Numbered from the stretch's first letter, positions 10,407 through 20,065 are shown. The stretch is 64,000 nt of DNA from Methanobacteriota archaeon (GCA_016841625.1 JAENYU010000003.1:1-64000); one strand, 5' to 3'. Numbers and translations are program-made. Notes: generated from the sequence alone by a model not told the origin.

Positions 10407-11504
10407 ATGCTGATTCGAAAAAATATATCCCTTGATGACAAATATCTTAAAAAATTACAGCCACTTCTGGACGCCAACGACGGGAACCTGAGTGCTGCAA
10501 TCAGGGATACAATTGCAGTTGCCGATACTGCACTTACATATCATGACAGTATTGACGAGGCAATCAAATTTTTAAAAGAAACTCCTTCGAGAGAAGGGAT
10601 AAACGAAACAATCCAGAGCGGAGAAAATATAATTATAAATAAGACAATCCTCGAATGGCTCTTCAGGTACACAAAAGGCAGGCTTACGGAAGAAGAACTT
10701 GTCAATGAACTGATAAATCCTTTTGAAGTCCATGATATGAAAGAACTTGAAGAGTGCCTCAACAAGGTAGCCCGGAGCTACCAGTGGGCCATCCGGACTT
10801 CAATCAAATGTGAAGACATTAATAACCCAGATTGCGCCCTTGTCATTTTTTCAAACTCCACGCTAAACAGCCGGGAATTTTTTGCCCAGCTTGTGACCCA
10901 TTTCCTGGCAAAATGGAAGCGGCTAGATGTCGAACACGTTTTCCGAAGATCCAATTCTACCCAGATCTCTTTTAAAAGGAACCTCTCAGTTTCCCCGAGT
11001 GAAACTATGCCCGGGATCAGGAAGCACTTCGGGTACCTTGATATTGTGTGCAAGGAGCTCGAAGACAATACCGAGTTCTGGACGCAGCTCATGTATACCT
11101 ACAACGTGGAACGATACAACCTCGTAACCCTGCACAGGAGCCAGTTTGAAACCTTTGCCACCGGGGATGCTCCGAACCCCACTAAAATCCTGGAACGCCT
11201 GTGCAAACAGTCCGTAAGCGAAATGTCCCTTCCTGACCTGCTTATCGCATTCAAGAGAATATACCTGGCAACCCAGCTCGTCAAGAACATAGAACTCTGC
11301 CTGGAACCGGGGAAGGAATCCGCGACAATCTTCCACGACTTTAAAAATGAAAAGGTAATCTCCAACCTTATGAAATATTTCACGAATATATTCGAAGAAA
11401 AAGGCGTTCCTTTTGAACATGCATCTTATGCCAGCATGATAGTATTCAAGTTCAACGAAGAATCCGGACCTATCGAGGGTTCCAACTCCGGAAAACTAGC
11501 TTAA
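10407..11504 (+). CDS. Conserved-type protein with ribbon-helix-helix-like N-terminus
   Basis: A 365-residue protein of unknown function. Its first 45 residues (RKNISLDDKYLKKLQPLL, then a helix with NLSAAIRD) have the pattern of a ribbon-helix-helix DNA-binding domain: a short strand followed by two amphipathic helices. The rest is soluble and mixed alpha/beta with no cofactor motif or membrane segment. The ATG at 10407 follows GGTGGT; an upstream GTG adds five residues. It stands alone and converges on rtcB. A DNA-binding regulator with a ligand domain is an inference. Confidence 0.55.
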   Translation: MLIRKNISLDDKYLKKLQPLLDANDGNLSAAIRDTIAVADTALTYHDSIDEAIKFLKETPSREGINETIQSGENIIINKTILEWLFRYTKGRLTEEELVNELINPFEVHDMKELEECLNKVARSYQWAIRTSIKCEDINNPDCALVIFSNSTLNSREFFAQLVTHFLAKWKRLDVEHVFRRSNSTQISFKRNLSVSPSETMPGIRKHFGYLDIVCKELEDNTEFWTQLMYTYNVERYNLVTLHRSQFETFATGDAPNPTKILERLCKQSVSEMSLPDLLIAFKRIYLATQLVKNIELCLEPGKESATIFHDFKNEKVISNLMKYFTNIFEEKGVPFEHASYASMIVFKFNEESGPIEGSNSGKLA

Positions 11505-11615
11505 ACCCAAAAACGAGGGGAACTCCGCCCGAAACAGGAAGTTACCCCAAAAATCCCTCTTAGAAAACCACCATTAAAACCCGATCAGTCCAGAGGATTT
11601 CCGATAGGACAGTGG

Positions 11616-13133
11616 TTATCCTTTTGCTACCCCGAGAGGCAGAACACGCGCAACCTTCCGTGCAATCCCGAGTTCATGCACCACATTTACCACCTCACTG
11701 CTCGACTTGTAAACGCCTGGGGCTTCTTCTGCGATCACTGACGGATGTGTAGCCCTTACTGTAATCCCCCTGGCTTCAAGTTTCTCTTTGATGTTCTCTC
11801 CATTGAATTCCTTCTTGGCATGCGCCCGGCTCATGACCCTGCCGGCCCCGTGACAGGCGCTTCCGAAAGAGATATCCATTGCCTCTTTTGTACCGCAGAG
11901 AATATAGGAAGCAGTTCCCATACTTCCAGGGATCAAAACAGGCTGCCCGACATCTCGGAACGCTGTTGGAACCTCCGAGTGTCCGGGGGGAAAGGCCCGG
12001 GTAGCTCCTTTCCTGTGCACGTACACTTCCTTTTTCCTGCCATCGACAAGGTGTTCCTCGAGTTTTGCCACGTTGTGGGCAACATCGTAGAGAAGATCCA
12101 TTCCAAGCTCGTCGGAGTCCCTGCCAAAAACCTGTTCAAAAGTCTCCCTTGTCCAATGGGTGATGACCTGCCGGTTCGCCCAGGCATAATTTGCGGCACA
12201 GAGCATGGCCTTGAAGTAGGACTGGGCCTCATTTGACTGCGCAGGGGCGCAGGCAAGCTGCTTATCAGGGATCTGTATGCCGTACTTCTTCACGGCCTGG
12301 GAGAGAGTCTGAAGGTGATCTGTGCAGATCTGGTGCCCGGCACCCCGGGACCCGCAGTGGATCATAACCGTAACCTGCCCTTCCTCAAGCCCGAAAGCCG
12401 AAGCCACCTCCCTATCATAGATCTCGTCCACATACTGGACTTCAAGGAAATGGTTCCCGCTTCCCAGAGTCCCGAGCTGGGGTTTTCCACGCTTCCTGGC
12501 TTTTCCGCTCACATATGCGGGATCAGCACCTTCAAGGCATCCGTTCCCTTCACAGTGCTCGGTATCGGAGTCCACGCCGTAACCGGATTCCACAGCCCAC
12601 CTTGCCCCATGCAGGAAAACATCGTCCAGCTCCTTATCAGAAGCCCTGAACCGGCTTTTTGAACCAACCCCAGAGGGGACGTTCTTGAAAAGACCTTCCG
12701 TAAGCTCCTTTATACGGGGGACCACATCCTCCTTCTGCAGGTTCGTCTTTATCAAACGGACTCCGCAGTTGATGTCGAAGCCCACTCCCCCGGGACTGAT
12801 GATCCCCTCTTCACTATCAAAAGCCGCAACCCCCCCTATGGCAAACCCGTAACCCAGGTGGGCGTCCGGCATAGCCATGGAATATTTCTGGATGCCCGGA
12901 AGGGTTGCCACGTTTGCAATCTGGCTAAGGGTTTCCGGGTCAATGCCCGCAAGCAGTTTTTCGGACACGAAAAGGCGCCCCGGAACCTCCATCCCGGGGG
13001 TGTGCCCGATAGGAATTTCCCAGCTGTTATCGGAAAGCTTCCGGACCATGTCCCGCACGTCCGTAAGCATACTTTCAGCCCCTTTATTTTCCAACCCGGT
13101 ACTTTCCGATCCTGTCTCCTCGCTCTCTGTCAT
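11616..13133 (-). CDS. rtcB: RNA-splicing ligase RtcB
   Basis: GTP- and Mn-dependent RNA ligase that joins 2',3'-cyclic phosphate and 5'-OH ends, chiefly tRNA halves after intron removal. The 505-residue frame includes the family signatures: DINCGVR (120-126), a Cys/His metal site, [10 protein letters not shown] near 265, [13 protein letters not shown] near 345, GSMGTASY near 395 and the [12 protein letters not shown] active-site segment near 420. The first 21 residues are an acidic extension. An internal ATG at 13070 (preceded by AGGGG) would give a 484-residue protein closer to family length. No intein is visible, unlike in some archaeal RtcBs. The archease gene lies upstream on the same strand, and an intron-bearing tRNA-Tyr is in this window. 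Confidence 0.95.
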   Translation of the reverse strand: MTESEETGSESTGLENKGAESMLTDVRDMVRKLSDNSWEIPIGHTPGMEVPGRLFVSEKLLAGIDPETLSQIANVATLPGIQKYSMAMPDAHLGYGFAIGGVAAFDSEEGIISPGGVGFDINCGVRLIKTNLQKEDVVPRIKELTEGLFKNVPSGVGSKSRFRASDKELDDVFLHGARWAVESGYGVDSDTEHCEGNGCLEGADPAYVSGKARKRGKPQLGTLGSGNHFLEVQYVDEIYDREVASAFGLEEGQVTVMIHCGSRGAGHQICTDHLQTLSQAVKKYGIQIPDKQLACAPAQSNEAQSYFKAMLCAANYAWANRQVITHWTRETFEQVFGRDSDELGMDLLYDVAHNVAKLEEHLVDGRKKEVYVHRKGATRAFPPGHSEVPTAFRDVGQPVLIPGSMGTASYILCGTKEAMDISFGSACHGAGRVMSRAHAKKEFNGENIKEKLEARGITVRATHPSVIAEEAPGVYKSSSEVVNVVHELGIARKVARVLPLGVAKG

Positions 13134-13465
13134 ATTGATGATCCACCGCTCCTTTGTTTTTTACAAGTATTTCCCGTATTGATTTATCCTGAAATTCCTC
13201 TTCTGACCACGCTTGAATTGCCCCAAATTCCCCTCCAGGGACACATTTCCTGGTTGTGGGTAAGGAGATCCCGGTCAATGATTCATTCGTAGTATAATGA
13301 TGCTAAGATGTACTGATAATAATTTACATAATGAAGATATGAATATGGTACAGGACTGGAAGAAAGTCAACCGCTCCCTAATCATAAATTATATAAATGA
13401 TCCCCGTTCGTTCATGTGGCCACAAAGGCAAGCTTCCGGAAACTGAGCCTGAAATGGCTTCCCGT
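13134..13465. other. Spacer between archease and rtcB
   Basis: About 330 bases with no supportable gene. A 64-codon minus frame overlaps the rtcB start in another phase and is treated as a shadow. AT-rich stretches near 13310-13400 could hold an rtcB promoter, so the two genes may be separate transcripts. Confidence 0.4.
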
Positions 13466-13906
13466 TTAAAGGTCCACGACCACCTGGGCTACCCAGCCCT
13501 CAGGCGTCTTTTCAAGTTCGAGCTGGTTGTAAGTAACCGCCTTGATCTCGGTTTCGAAGAGATGGATTTCAAGGTCCCATTTTGCCCCCGAAGCCAGGGC
13601 TTTCAGCGAGTATTTGCCTCCCTCTTCCCTGATATCCCCCACCCGGAATTCCCCGAAAATGATTTCCTCCACTTCGAAGAGAAAAAGAAGTTCGGAAAGC
13701 CAATCAACGAGCAGGGTATCCAGTTCAGAGGATTCGAGGGAAATTTCCAGCGAGGTATCTACAAGAACCTTTTTCGTGTCAATCATCACGTTGAACATGG
13801 CAAGAGCTGCATTTTCAAAGACTTCTTCCAGGGTTTTCCCATAAGCCCGGAACTTCGCATCTGCTGTATGTTCAAGGTATTCGTACTGCTCCGGTTGAGG
13901 CGGCAT
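13466..13906 (-). CDS. Archease (RtcB activator)
   Basis: A 146-residue protein of the archease family, which promotes guanylylation of RtcB and broadens its nucleotide use. It begins YEYLEHTADAKFRAYG, the family hallmark in which an aspartate contributes to a metal site, and contains LLVDWLSELLFLFE near residue 85. It lies 332 bases upstream of rtcB on the same strand, a common pairing in archaea and bacteria. Confidence 0.93.
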   Translation of the reverse strand: MPPQPEQYEYLEHTADAKFRAYGKTLEEVFENAALAMFNVMIDTKKVLVDTSLEISLESSELDTLLVDWLSELLFLFEVEEIIFGEFRVGDIREEGGKYSLKALASGAKWDLEIHLFETEIKAVTYNQLELEKTPEGWVAQVVVDL

Positions 13907-14028
13907 AAGTCCTGTATTGGGTTTTGTGTTACATTAAGTTTATTCGCCTCAGGAACCTGTTTTTATCCCGGGCGGTAAAAATTCGCTCCCGGAAATGTTT
14001 CCGGAAAAACTTAGGAGGAGCCCTTAGT

Positions 14029-14637
14029 TTACAGCTGGTTCCAGATGTAATAGATCCTCTGGAAAGCCGTGATGTGACTGGTCAACGCAATCAGGATAAC
14101 AGCCCAGCCCAGAATAGAAAAACCGGCGATGGTAGCCGGGTAGGCAAAATTTACGAAGGCAGAGAGAATGATGACCACCAGACGGTCAGCCCTGCCCATG
14201 ATCCCTCCGTAGTACCTTCCAAGGGAGAGGGCCTGGGCCTGGGTCCCAAGGTAACTTGTCAGCAGCACGCCAACGATTGCCGTGACCCCGATCTGCCAGG
14301 GTACGTAGCCTGCAAAAAAGATGCTGCAGATAATAAAAACGTCCGAATAGCGGTCGATAACATGGTCAAGGAAATCTCCCCTGGCAGTGGCCTTGTTTGA
14401 CTTCCGGGCAACCGCCCCGTCCAGAGCATCCAGGACAGAATTCAGCACAACGAAGATACCCGCCAGGAGGATGAGACCCCGGGCTGCCGGAGAGTAGTAA
14501 AAGCAGAGCCCCGCAATAAAGGCACAAATAAGAGAAGCTATGGAAACCACATCAGGCGAGATGCCATTCCGGATGAAAAGGTCTGCCAGCGGTTCAATAA
14601 CTTTTGAGGCGAAGGGTCTCAGGGCATCGAACGTCAT
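14029..14637 (-). CDS. CDP-alcohol phosphatidyltransferase (archaetidylinositol phosphate synthase type)
   Basis: A 202-residue integral membrane enzyme of phospholipid synthesis. The family signature D-x2-DG-x2-AR-x8-G-x3-D-x3-D is complete and starts at DALDGAVAR near residue 68. Six hydrophobic helices are visible. The N-terminal segment and length resemble archaeal enzymes that join inositol phosphate to CDP-archaeol, but serine or glycerol phosphate as acceptor cannot be excluded from sequence. It lies between archease and an aldolase gene on the same strand. Confidence 0.85.
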   Translation of the reverse strand: MTFDALRPFASKVIEPLADLFIRNGISPDVVSIASLICAFIAGLCFYYSPAARGLILLAGIFVVLNSVLDALDGAVARKSNKATARGDFLDHVIDRYSDVFIICSIFFAGYVPWQIGVTAIVGVLLTSYLGTQAQALSLGRYYGGIMGRADRLVVIILSAFVNFAYPATIAGFSILGWAVILIALTSHITAFQRIYYIWNQL

Positions 14638-14866
14638 GGTACTCGGAAATCTTTTTTATTTTTAATATCCGTGATGGAAAACTGCCACAGAAAAAGACGC
14701 AAGTTTTCCCATTTCGTATGCTGATCAGGATATACTTGACATATGATCTTCTGTCTTTTACCTATCTTGTTATATTTATACTTACGTCTGCACCCGGAGG
14801 AATGCACACTTTATATAGGCAGCGTAGACAAACATAATATAGACAATTATAAACAATTATCCTTTT

Positions 14867-15448
14867 TTATCCAATCCCCCTGTAATTCCCGGTCCCTTTT
14901 GCGGCAAGTTCATAGAGATACTTCACCCTGCACGAATGCTCAAGCTGTGTGGTCACGACGTAAGCCTCACTGAGGACTCTTCCCACAGCAAAAGTCCCGT
15001 GGCTGTAGACCACAAGCCCCCTGTGCTTTGAAAGAGCTTCCGCCGTATTTTCCGCAAGCTCCCTGCTCCCGATACCCCCTTTAACAACAGGGATTTCGCC
15101 CAGGAAGTACTGCCCCTCGCTGTCTACAGGCTCGATTGCCCCGCCTGCACCCGCCAGCAGGGACTCCACCACCGCATACGGGCAGTGGGCGTGAATAATT
15201 GCAAGGGCAGGAGTCCTCCGATAAATCTCCCGGTGCACCACCGTCTCCGAGGACGCGATAAGGTCCAGGGAAGAGGTCTCCTCGATCCCTACCTCCACAA
15301 CACTGTCCTCCGTGATTTCATCAAGCGCAGATCCGCTCCTGGTAATAATCATCCGGTCTCCCGCCCGGACACTGATGTTCCCGAAATGGGACTCCACAAG
15401 CCCGTGTTCCACCAGCTTGCGCCCGAATTTTGCAATTTCCTGCCACAT
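14867..15448 (-). CDS. Class II aldolase (fuculose-1-phosphate aldolase-like)
   Basis: A 193-residue zinc aldolase/adducin-family protein similar to archaeal fuculose-1-phosphate aldolases, proposed to make lactaldehyde for coenzyme F420. Seen: SHFGNISVR near residue 20, the SGSALDEI phosphate loop, the zinc histidines in HAHCPYAV, and YSHGTFAVG and QLEHSCRV further on. The start at 15448 (MWQEIAKFGRKL) is chosen because homologues begin there. An ATG at 15478 adds ten residues, and the far upstream frame is a low-complexity Phe/Leu artefact of a purine-rich spacer. No clear ribosome site is seen, so the mRNA could be leaderless. Confidence 0.85.
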   Translation of the reverse strand: MWQEIAKFGRKLVEHGLVESHFGNISVRAGDRMIITRSGSALDEITEDSVVEVGIEETSSLDLIASSETVVHREIYRRTPALAIIHAHCPYAVVESLLAGAGGAIEPVDSEGQYFLGEIPVVKGGIGSRELAENTAEALSKHRGLVVYSHGTFAVGRVLSEAYVVTTQLEHSCRVKYLYELAAKGTGNYRGIG

Positions 15449-15499
15449 CTTAAGCAAGGTATGGAGGAAGAGTGCCATAAGTTTTATGCGCCGTGCCCT

Positions 15500-15672
15500 G
15501 ACAGGAGAGTAGAAACGAGGAAAAAGCAGCCGAAAAAAAAGGAAAAAAAGAAGGAAAAACAAAGAAGCAAAAGAAAAAAAGAAACAGGGAAATAGCGGGA
15601 AAAAAGCAGGGAAATAGCAGGAAAAATGCAAAGGAAGAAAAGAAACAGGGAAATGAGAAAAGAGATGAAAAC
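15500..15672. repeat. Purine-rich low-complexity tract
   Basis: About 170 bases that are almost all A and G on the plus strand, including near-repeats of aaacagggaaatagc. It lies between the aldolase start and tRNA-Thr. On the minus strand it is a polypyrimidine tract just upstream of the aldolase gene. Confidence 0.6.
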
Positions 15673-15760
15673 TGAAGGGCTGCATTTCGGGAGCAAAAAT
15701 CTGCCATAAGATTTATCTGTGAGTATTGTATTTAGATAAGTCTGCAAGCACTTTCATCAT

Positions 15761-15834
15761 GCCTCGTTGGCTCAGCCCGGCAGAGCGAGTGATTTGTAAT
15801 CACTAGGTCGCGAGTTCGAATCTCGCACGAGGCT
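15761..15834 (+). tRNA. tRNA-Thr (anticodon TGT)
   Basis: A full cloverleaf: 7-bp acceptor (gcctcgt / acgaggc), D arm, anticodon stem agtga/tcact with loop tttgtaa (anticodon TGT at 15795-15797), and T arm with gttcgaatc. The discriminator is T and CCA is not encoded. A TrmO-like modifier of tRNA-Thr position 37 is encoded at 32.3 kb. Confidence 0.95.
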
Positions 15835-16910
15835 TGCATTTTTTTTGAAGCCTTTCGGCTCCTTTCAGACTTATTTTATCTTTAATAATTCACTTCCAGC
15901 TTAAAATAGTCTTTATTTTTATTACTTCGGGAGTGCGGAGAGTCACGAATACCTCGCTTCAGGCAGGAGATGAAGTGAACCCTCGCTGGCTTTTAAAGTA
16001 TCGATACAGGATATTCTACCATAAGCGAATTAAAAAGAATTGCGAATCGATTCTCAACAATATTTGCATGGAGCAAGGCTACAAAATACATGCAGTGTAA
16101 GTTGTAGAGGATCATGTGCACCTTTTCCTGGAATACCACCCAAGCATCTCTCGATCAGAGGTAGTTCAATACTTGGAAGGAAGCAGTTCTTACAGACTTT
16201 TCAAGCTTCGCCCGAAGCTTCTATGATAGTTAAATAATATTATAATATTCCCCTATTATTAATTATCATTAAGATAGTAAGACAACATTAGAAAGATGCA
16301 ATAACATTAGAACATTGAATTAAAATGATACTAGTTTGACAACTAATTAGAGATTAAATAACACTAGTTGCTACACATAAGTTCAAAAGTGTTATATAGA
16401 ATGCATCCATAGTACATTTTGCGTTCTCATCCCTCGCAACCCCAATAGCGAAAAATTACTTTTTAGGGACAAAATAGGGACATTAGGGACAAAAAATAGG
16501 GATAAGTGAACAGACAAGACAAAAAGCAAAAGACGCGCATAGCAAAGAGTCAATACCTTTGTATCTCTTCCCAGAAACAAAAAGACTCATTAAACGCCGT
16601 TTGAAGCTTCCAGGTTTTCTTGGATGGGAACGCAAACTGTTCTTTTTTCTCAGAGTTAAGGAATGTTCATTTTCTAAGTGTTCTTTTTTCAGAGACAAAT
16701 CACCATCTGCGGAAGAAAAGCAAGTATTTCAATAAACAAAAAAATCTTTTTTCTTCAAAAAACCTTCCGGCATTAAAAACCCTTAAACCCGGAAATAAGC
16801 CTCAAAAAAGATCAGGATGCAGGAAGCCTGAAAAAAATCAAAATAATTATATATTGACCCCTCCAATCTTTGACAATATAATAACTTCATTGTACAGGGT
16901 GACCCAAAAG
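15835..16910. other. 1-kb spacer without a supportable gene
   Basis: AT-rich with no recognisable protein. It contains a perfect 8-bp palindromic hairpin (aagcttcg-cc-cgaagctt, 16203-16220) and a cluster of tagggaca-type motifs near 16460-16505. The leftward open frame entering from the following gene is low-complexity, and its real start is at 16911. Confidence 0.4.
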
Positions 16911-17213
16911 ATGGAAGAAGAAGATGAACTTGACCTGTTTCTCGGCTCACAGGTAAAAACGGAAGAAGAAATGCTGCAGGAAAAGTGTGAAAAGACACAT
17001 AACGCAGCCTCGAATCCGATACGTAGGAACATCGTCCAGGGGACCGGCTTCCTCGGGAAGACAAAGACAGAGCTCATGAAAGAAACAAACCTCGATGAAT
17101 CCACTTTAAAGTTTCACACCGAGGTACTTATAAACGCCGATTTTGTCTTTATAGACAAAGACGGGGTTTACAGACTGACCGAACTGGGGCTGCAGGTGCT
17201 CCCTAAACTTTAA
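16911..17213 (+). CDS. Small winged-helix protein, paralogue 1
   Basis: A 100-residue protein with an acidic N-terminus (EEEDELDLFLGSQ) and a winged-helix fold. The helix-turn-helix lies near residues 42-72 (RRNIVQGTGFLGKTKTELMK, then LDESTLKFHTEVL) and a wing ends in GVYRLTELG. GGTGA at 16898-16902 supports the ATG at 16911. A clear paralogue lies at 19105-19413, the two flanking a CobW-type GTPase gene. The start VDEL/DELD segment, the ARR-x-L helix and the YRLT wing all match. Likely a DNA-binding regulator or a protein-interaction module; the target is unknown. Confidence 0.7.
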   Translation: MEEEDELDLFLGSQVKTEEEMLQEKCEKTHNAASNPIRRNIVQGTGFLGKTKTELMKETNLDESTLKFHTEVLINADFVFIDKDGVYRLTELGLQVLPKL

Positions 17214-17227
17214 ACCTTTTTTAAACT

Positions 17228-17565
17228 GAACTTGCTCCTGTTCGGAACCTGAAAAAACAGGATCTTCTTCGCCAACCAGGACCCACGCAAACCTGTCAAC
17301 ACAAGCCGGCTCAGGTTTATGCATACAGGAAGAGGGAACGGGGCATAAGCTCCGGGAGCCTGTACATAAGGCGAAGAGAAGCTACACTGTAATCGGAGCC
17401 AGGTCTGACGGGATAGACGATTACCTGTAGAGGATTCCGGTTATTCTCGGAAAAAAGAAAACTTGCTGCATGAAGGAAGATACCTTCGGCCACCACTGCA
17501 TCTATGAGTTCATTTCGGTCCGCAAACCCCCTGTCCAGTTCCGGATAGACCTCCCTTCCGGCTGA
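17228..17565 (+). pseudogene. Possible decayed coding remnant
   Basis: One reading frame runs through this GC-richer stretch with only a TAG at 17428-17430 interrupting it, and ends at TGA 17563. The translation around the stop (RSYTVIGARSDGIDDYL before it, KEDTFGHHCIYEFISV after it) looks more like real protein than random sequence. I cannot assign a family. The span also shows a weak resemblance to cobalamin-riboswitch boxes that I do not accept. Confidence 0.2.
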
Positions 17566-17872
17566 AACTTTTCCCGGAGAATACGCGCAGCAGGGAGAAG
17601 GAGCGGTTAATTTTTATATGTTTATAAATATATTCATTTGGTAATATCATTCATATGCAGTACTTCTAAGCACAGCAATACAATTTCAAACTATACAAAT
17701 GCATTTATACAAAAGCGCCACTAAAAAAAAAAAAAATCCTATCACTATAATACGCCTATTACTACAATACTCCCATCACTACGAAAATCCCATTATTACA
17801 ATACTCCCCAATAACAAATACCCTAACCAACAAACACTCCAATTAGCAAGTCCAGTGCAGGAAAGAAAAACA

Positions 17873-19003
17873 ATGAAAGTCATGATCATAGGAGGTTTTC
17901 TCGGAAGCGGGAAAACCACAACCATACTGAAACTCGGAAGGCGGCTGAGCGATTCCGGAAAGCGGATTGCCATCATCGTAAACGAGATTGGAGAAATCGG
18001 ACTTGATGGTGATACCCTCTCGGGTACCGGTATCACAACCGAAGAACTGACCAGCGGCTGCATCTGCTGCACACTTAGAATCAGCATGCAGTACACTCTC
18101 CAGACCCTGGAAGAAGAGTTCAAGCCGGATGTGGTTATCATCGAGCCCACGGGAATTGCCTTCCCTGGACAGATCAGAGAAGAAATCCAGAATATGGGGC
18201 TTTCCGAACTTTCCTTTACCCCCGTGGTGACCCTGGTTGACCCCTGTCGTTTCGGGACCGAAGTAAGTGAGATCCCAAAATTCATTGAGACCCAGATAAG
18301 GGAAGCCGAAATCCTGGGAATAAATAAGGTGGACACCGCCCCCGGAGAGAGGGTTCTTGCCACGGAAAAAATGCTTTCGGAACTGAACAATGAAGCCAGA
18401 ATCCTCAAATTCTCTGCAAAACTGGGGGACGAACAATTCGAAAACCTGCTCATCCAGCTTGAAGTTCCGGGACTTGAAAAGTCCACTTCAGAGAAACAAA
18501 ACTCCATTGAAGTCTCGGAAGTTTCGGCGTTTTCAACCCGTTATGCCCTGGTTTCCTCTCTTGACCAGGAAAAAGGCATTGCTCTTGCAGAAGAGAGCCT
18601 GCTGAGTATAAGGAACCGGGTAAGTGAAATAAACCCGGGATTCATAGGGCATGTAAAGCTATCCATCAAACTCCCGGAATCCGTGGTAAAAGGCAGCGTA
18701 ACTTCCTCGAAAGAGGCCCCCCAGGTGGAACTGGTCCTGAACAGGAAGAGTGCAAAACCCGAATTAAGGCTGCTTTCCGCCATCACAAAAGTCCCTAAAG
18801 AAGCACTTACGGAAATCGTAGAAAGTTCCATAGAAGGCAAACTCCGGGAAGCAGGGATTCCATTCGAGAAAATGGAGCAGAAAGGGCATGAACACGGAGA
18901 CGACCACGAGCAAGGGCAAGGGCACAAAACGAGAGTGGAAATGAATACGCTTATGAAGCCGGGAATAAATAAGATACCGAAAACAGAAACAAACATTGAA
19001 TGA
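17873..19003 (+). CDS. CobW/G3E-family metallochaperone GTPase
   Basis: A 376-residue G3E P-loop GTPase of the CobW/COG0523 type, thought to deliver metal ions (cobalt, zinc or nickel) to target enzymes. The Walker A motif GGFLGSGKTT is at 7-16, the metal-binding CxCC motif (SGCICC) at 62-66, and a guanine-specificity NKVD motif near residue 150. The C-terminus carries a histidine/acidic cluster (GHEHGDDHEQGQGHK). The start is the ATG at 17873, directly before the P-loop; the longer upstream frame is AT-rich low complexity. It is flanked by two paralogous winged-helix genes, which suggests metal-responsive control or a metal-dependent partner. Confidence 0.9.
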   Translation: MKVMIIGGFLGSGKTTTILKLGRRLSDSGKRIAIIVNEIGEIGLDGDTLSGTGITTEELTSGCICCTLRISMQYTLQTLEEEFKPDVVIIEPTGIAFPGQIREEIQNMGLSELSFTPVVTLVDPCRFGTEVSEIPKFIETQIREAEILGINKVDTAPGERVLATEKMLSELNNEARILKFSAKLGDEQFENLLIQLEVPGLEKSTSEKQNSIEVSEVSAFSTRYALVSSLDQEKGIALAEESLLSIRNRVSEINPGFIGHVKLSIKLPESVVKGSVTSSKEAPQVELVLNRKSAKPELRLLSAITKVPKEALTEIVESSIEGKLREAGIPFEKMEQKGHEHGDDHEQGQGHKTRVEMNTLMKPGINKIPKTETNIE

Positions 19004-19104
19004 ACCGGGAGCGGTCCGGAATATTCATATTATTCTTTTTGCCATATTTCAGAACTTATAAAAATGTGAGGCTTCAAGTCCTCAAAAACAAAAGGAGATC
19101 TTAC

Positions 19105-19413
19105 ATGCACGAAGAAGTTGACGAACTGGATGCATATTTCTCCCAGAAGGGAGAAACCACCGAAGCAGAAGCCGTGAAGCAGGAACATGTCATGATGGAA
19201 AAGGTTTCCATGAACCCGGCCAGAAGGAAACTTCTCCGGACCGTGGGGATTTTCGGGAAGAACCCGGAGCAGCTAAAAGAAGAATCAGGATTAAACGATT
19301 TCCACTTCAAGTACCACATGGATTTTTTGCTCAAAGAAACCCTCCTCAAATTGGAAGAAGGAATGTACCGCCTGACAGATCATGGGATTGCCATGCACGA
19401 CTCTGTCTGTTAA
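19105..19413 (+). CDS. Small winged-helix protein, paralogue 2
   Basis: A 102-residue paralogue of the protein at 16911-17213. It begins MHEEVDELDAYFSQKGE, has an ARRKLLRTVGIFGK helix, a second helix NDFHFKYHMDFLL and a wing ending GMYRLTDHG. AAAGGAG at 19091-19097 fits the ATG at 19105. It follows the CobW gene by about 100 bases on the same strand and is probably co-transcribed with it. Confidence 0.7.
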   Translation: MHEEVDELDAYFSQKGETTEAEAVKQEHVMMEKVSMNPARRKLLRTVGIFGKNPEQLKEESGLNDFHFKYHMDFLLKETLLKLEEGMYRLTDHGIAMHDSVC

Positions 19414-19841
19414 GGAAAAAACCTGTTAAAGGAAAAAATACCCAGTTTTTCACTTAAATTTCCTTTATTTCCGTTATTTTCCTTTACTTCATTTTATTCC
19501 GGGGTGTGGAATTCACTTCATTCCTTTTTTCCGCGTCCAATTTCCACACGTTGCGTCAGATTATTTATTAGAAATGAATTATTTTCATTGTTACCCATAA
19601 TTTCCATCGGATTCCATTCATTCCTTTCAATAGTTTAGAAAATATAATTTTTGAAAGCATGTGACCCTTTTTGAGCTCCAAACCGGATTGGGGGCTTTCT
19701 GTTAAAAAGCGATAAGTTTTTATGTTTTTCTGAGCAATGGCAATATGACTACAGTTTTTGATATTCTGTGGAAGTTTCAAAAACGCCCCAATAATTTCCA
19801 GAATACATATCGAATGATTAACAAAAGGAGTGTGAATAAAT
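19414..19841. other. Spacer before the ferredoxin gene
   Basis: About 430 bases with no gene. A perfect 8-bp inverted repeat (gtgtggaa 19504-19511 with ttccacac 19542-19549) is separated by 30 bases and may end the CobW transcript or form a regulatory site. AT-rich sequence before the ferredoxin probably holds its promoter. Confidence 0.4.
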
Positions 19842-20024
19842 ATGCCAGCATTAGTTAACGAAGAAGAATGTTCCGGATGCGGAACCTGTGTCGATGAATG
19901 CCCCTCTGAAGCAATCACCCTCAACGATGACAAGGGAATCGCAGTCGTCGACCAGGACGAATGTGTAGAATGTGGTGCATGTGAAGAAGCATGCCCGAAT
20001 GAAGCAATCAAAGTCGAAGAATAA
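19842..20024 (+). CDS. 2[4Fe-4S] ferredoxin
   Basis: A 60-residue bacterial-type ferredoxin, a small soluble electron carrier. Two CxxCxxCxxxCP motifs are present: [12 protein letters not shown] near residues 10-21 and [12 protein letters not shown] near 39-50, each binding one cubane cluster. AAAGGAGTG precedes the ATG. It has its own terminator and is probably monocistronic. Confidence 0.96.
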   Translation: MPALVNEEECSGCGTCVDECPSEAITLNDDKGIAVVDQDECVECGACEEACPNEAIKVEE

Positions 20025-20035
20025 AACAATCAGCG

Positions 20036-20065
20036 TGGAATAAGTTCTTTATTCCATTTTTCTTT
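20036..20065 (+). terminator. Ferredoxin gene terminator
   Basis: A perfect 8-bp stem (tggaataa 20036-20043 with ttattcca 20049-20056) with a 5-base loop is followed by a T-rich tract. Confidence 0.7.

Noticed and set aside
13084-13278. 64-codon minus-strand frame between archease and rtcB
   Set aside because: It overlaps the rtcB start in another phase and has no recognisable domain.
15449-15685. Long N-terminal extension of the aldolase gene
   Set aside because: It translates to a Phe/Leu low-complexity stretch from the polypyrimidine strand; homologues begin at the internal start.
16620-16910. Upstream extension of winged-helix paralogue 1
   Set aside because: AT-rich, low-complexity and without a ribosome site; the ATG at 16911 has GGTGA and matches the length of the paralogue.
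17318-17440. Cobalamin-riboswitch-like boxes (actgtaa, gagccagg) upstream of the CobW gene
   Set aside because: The boxes occur in the wrong context: the long conserved core is incomplete, the closing B12-box sequence does not match, and one translated frame explains the GC-rich stretch at least as well.
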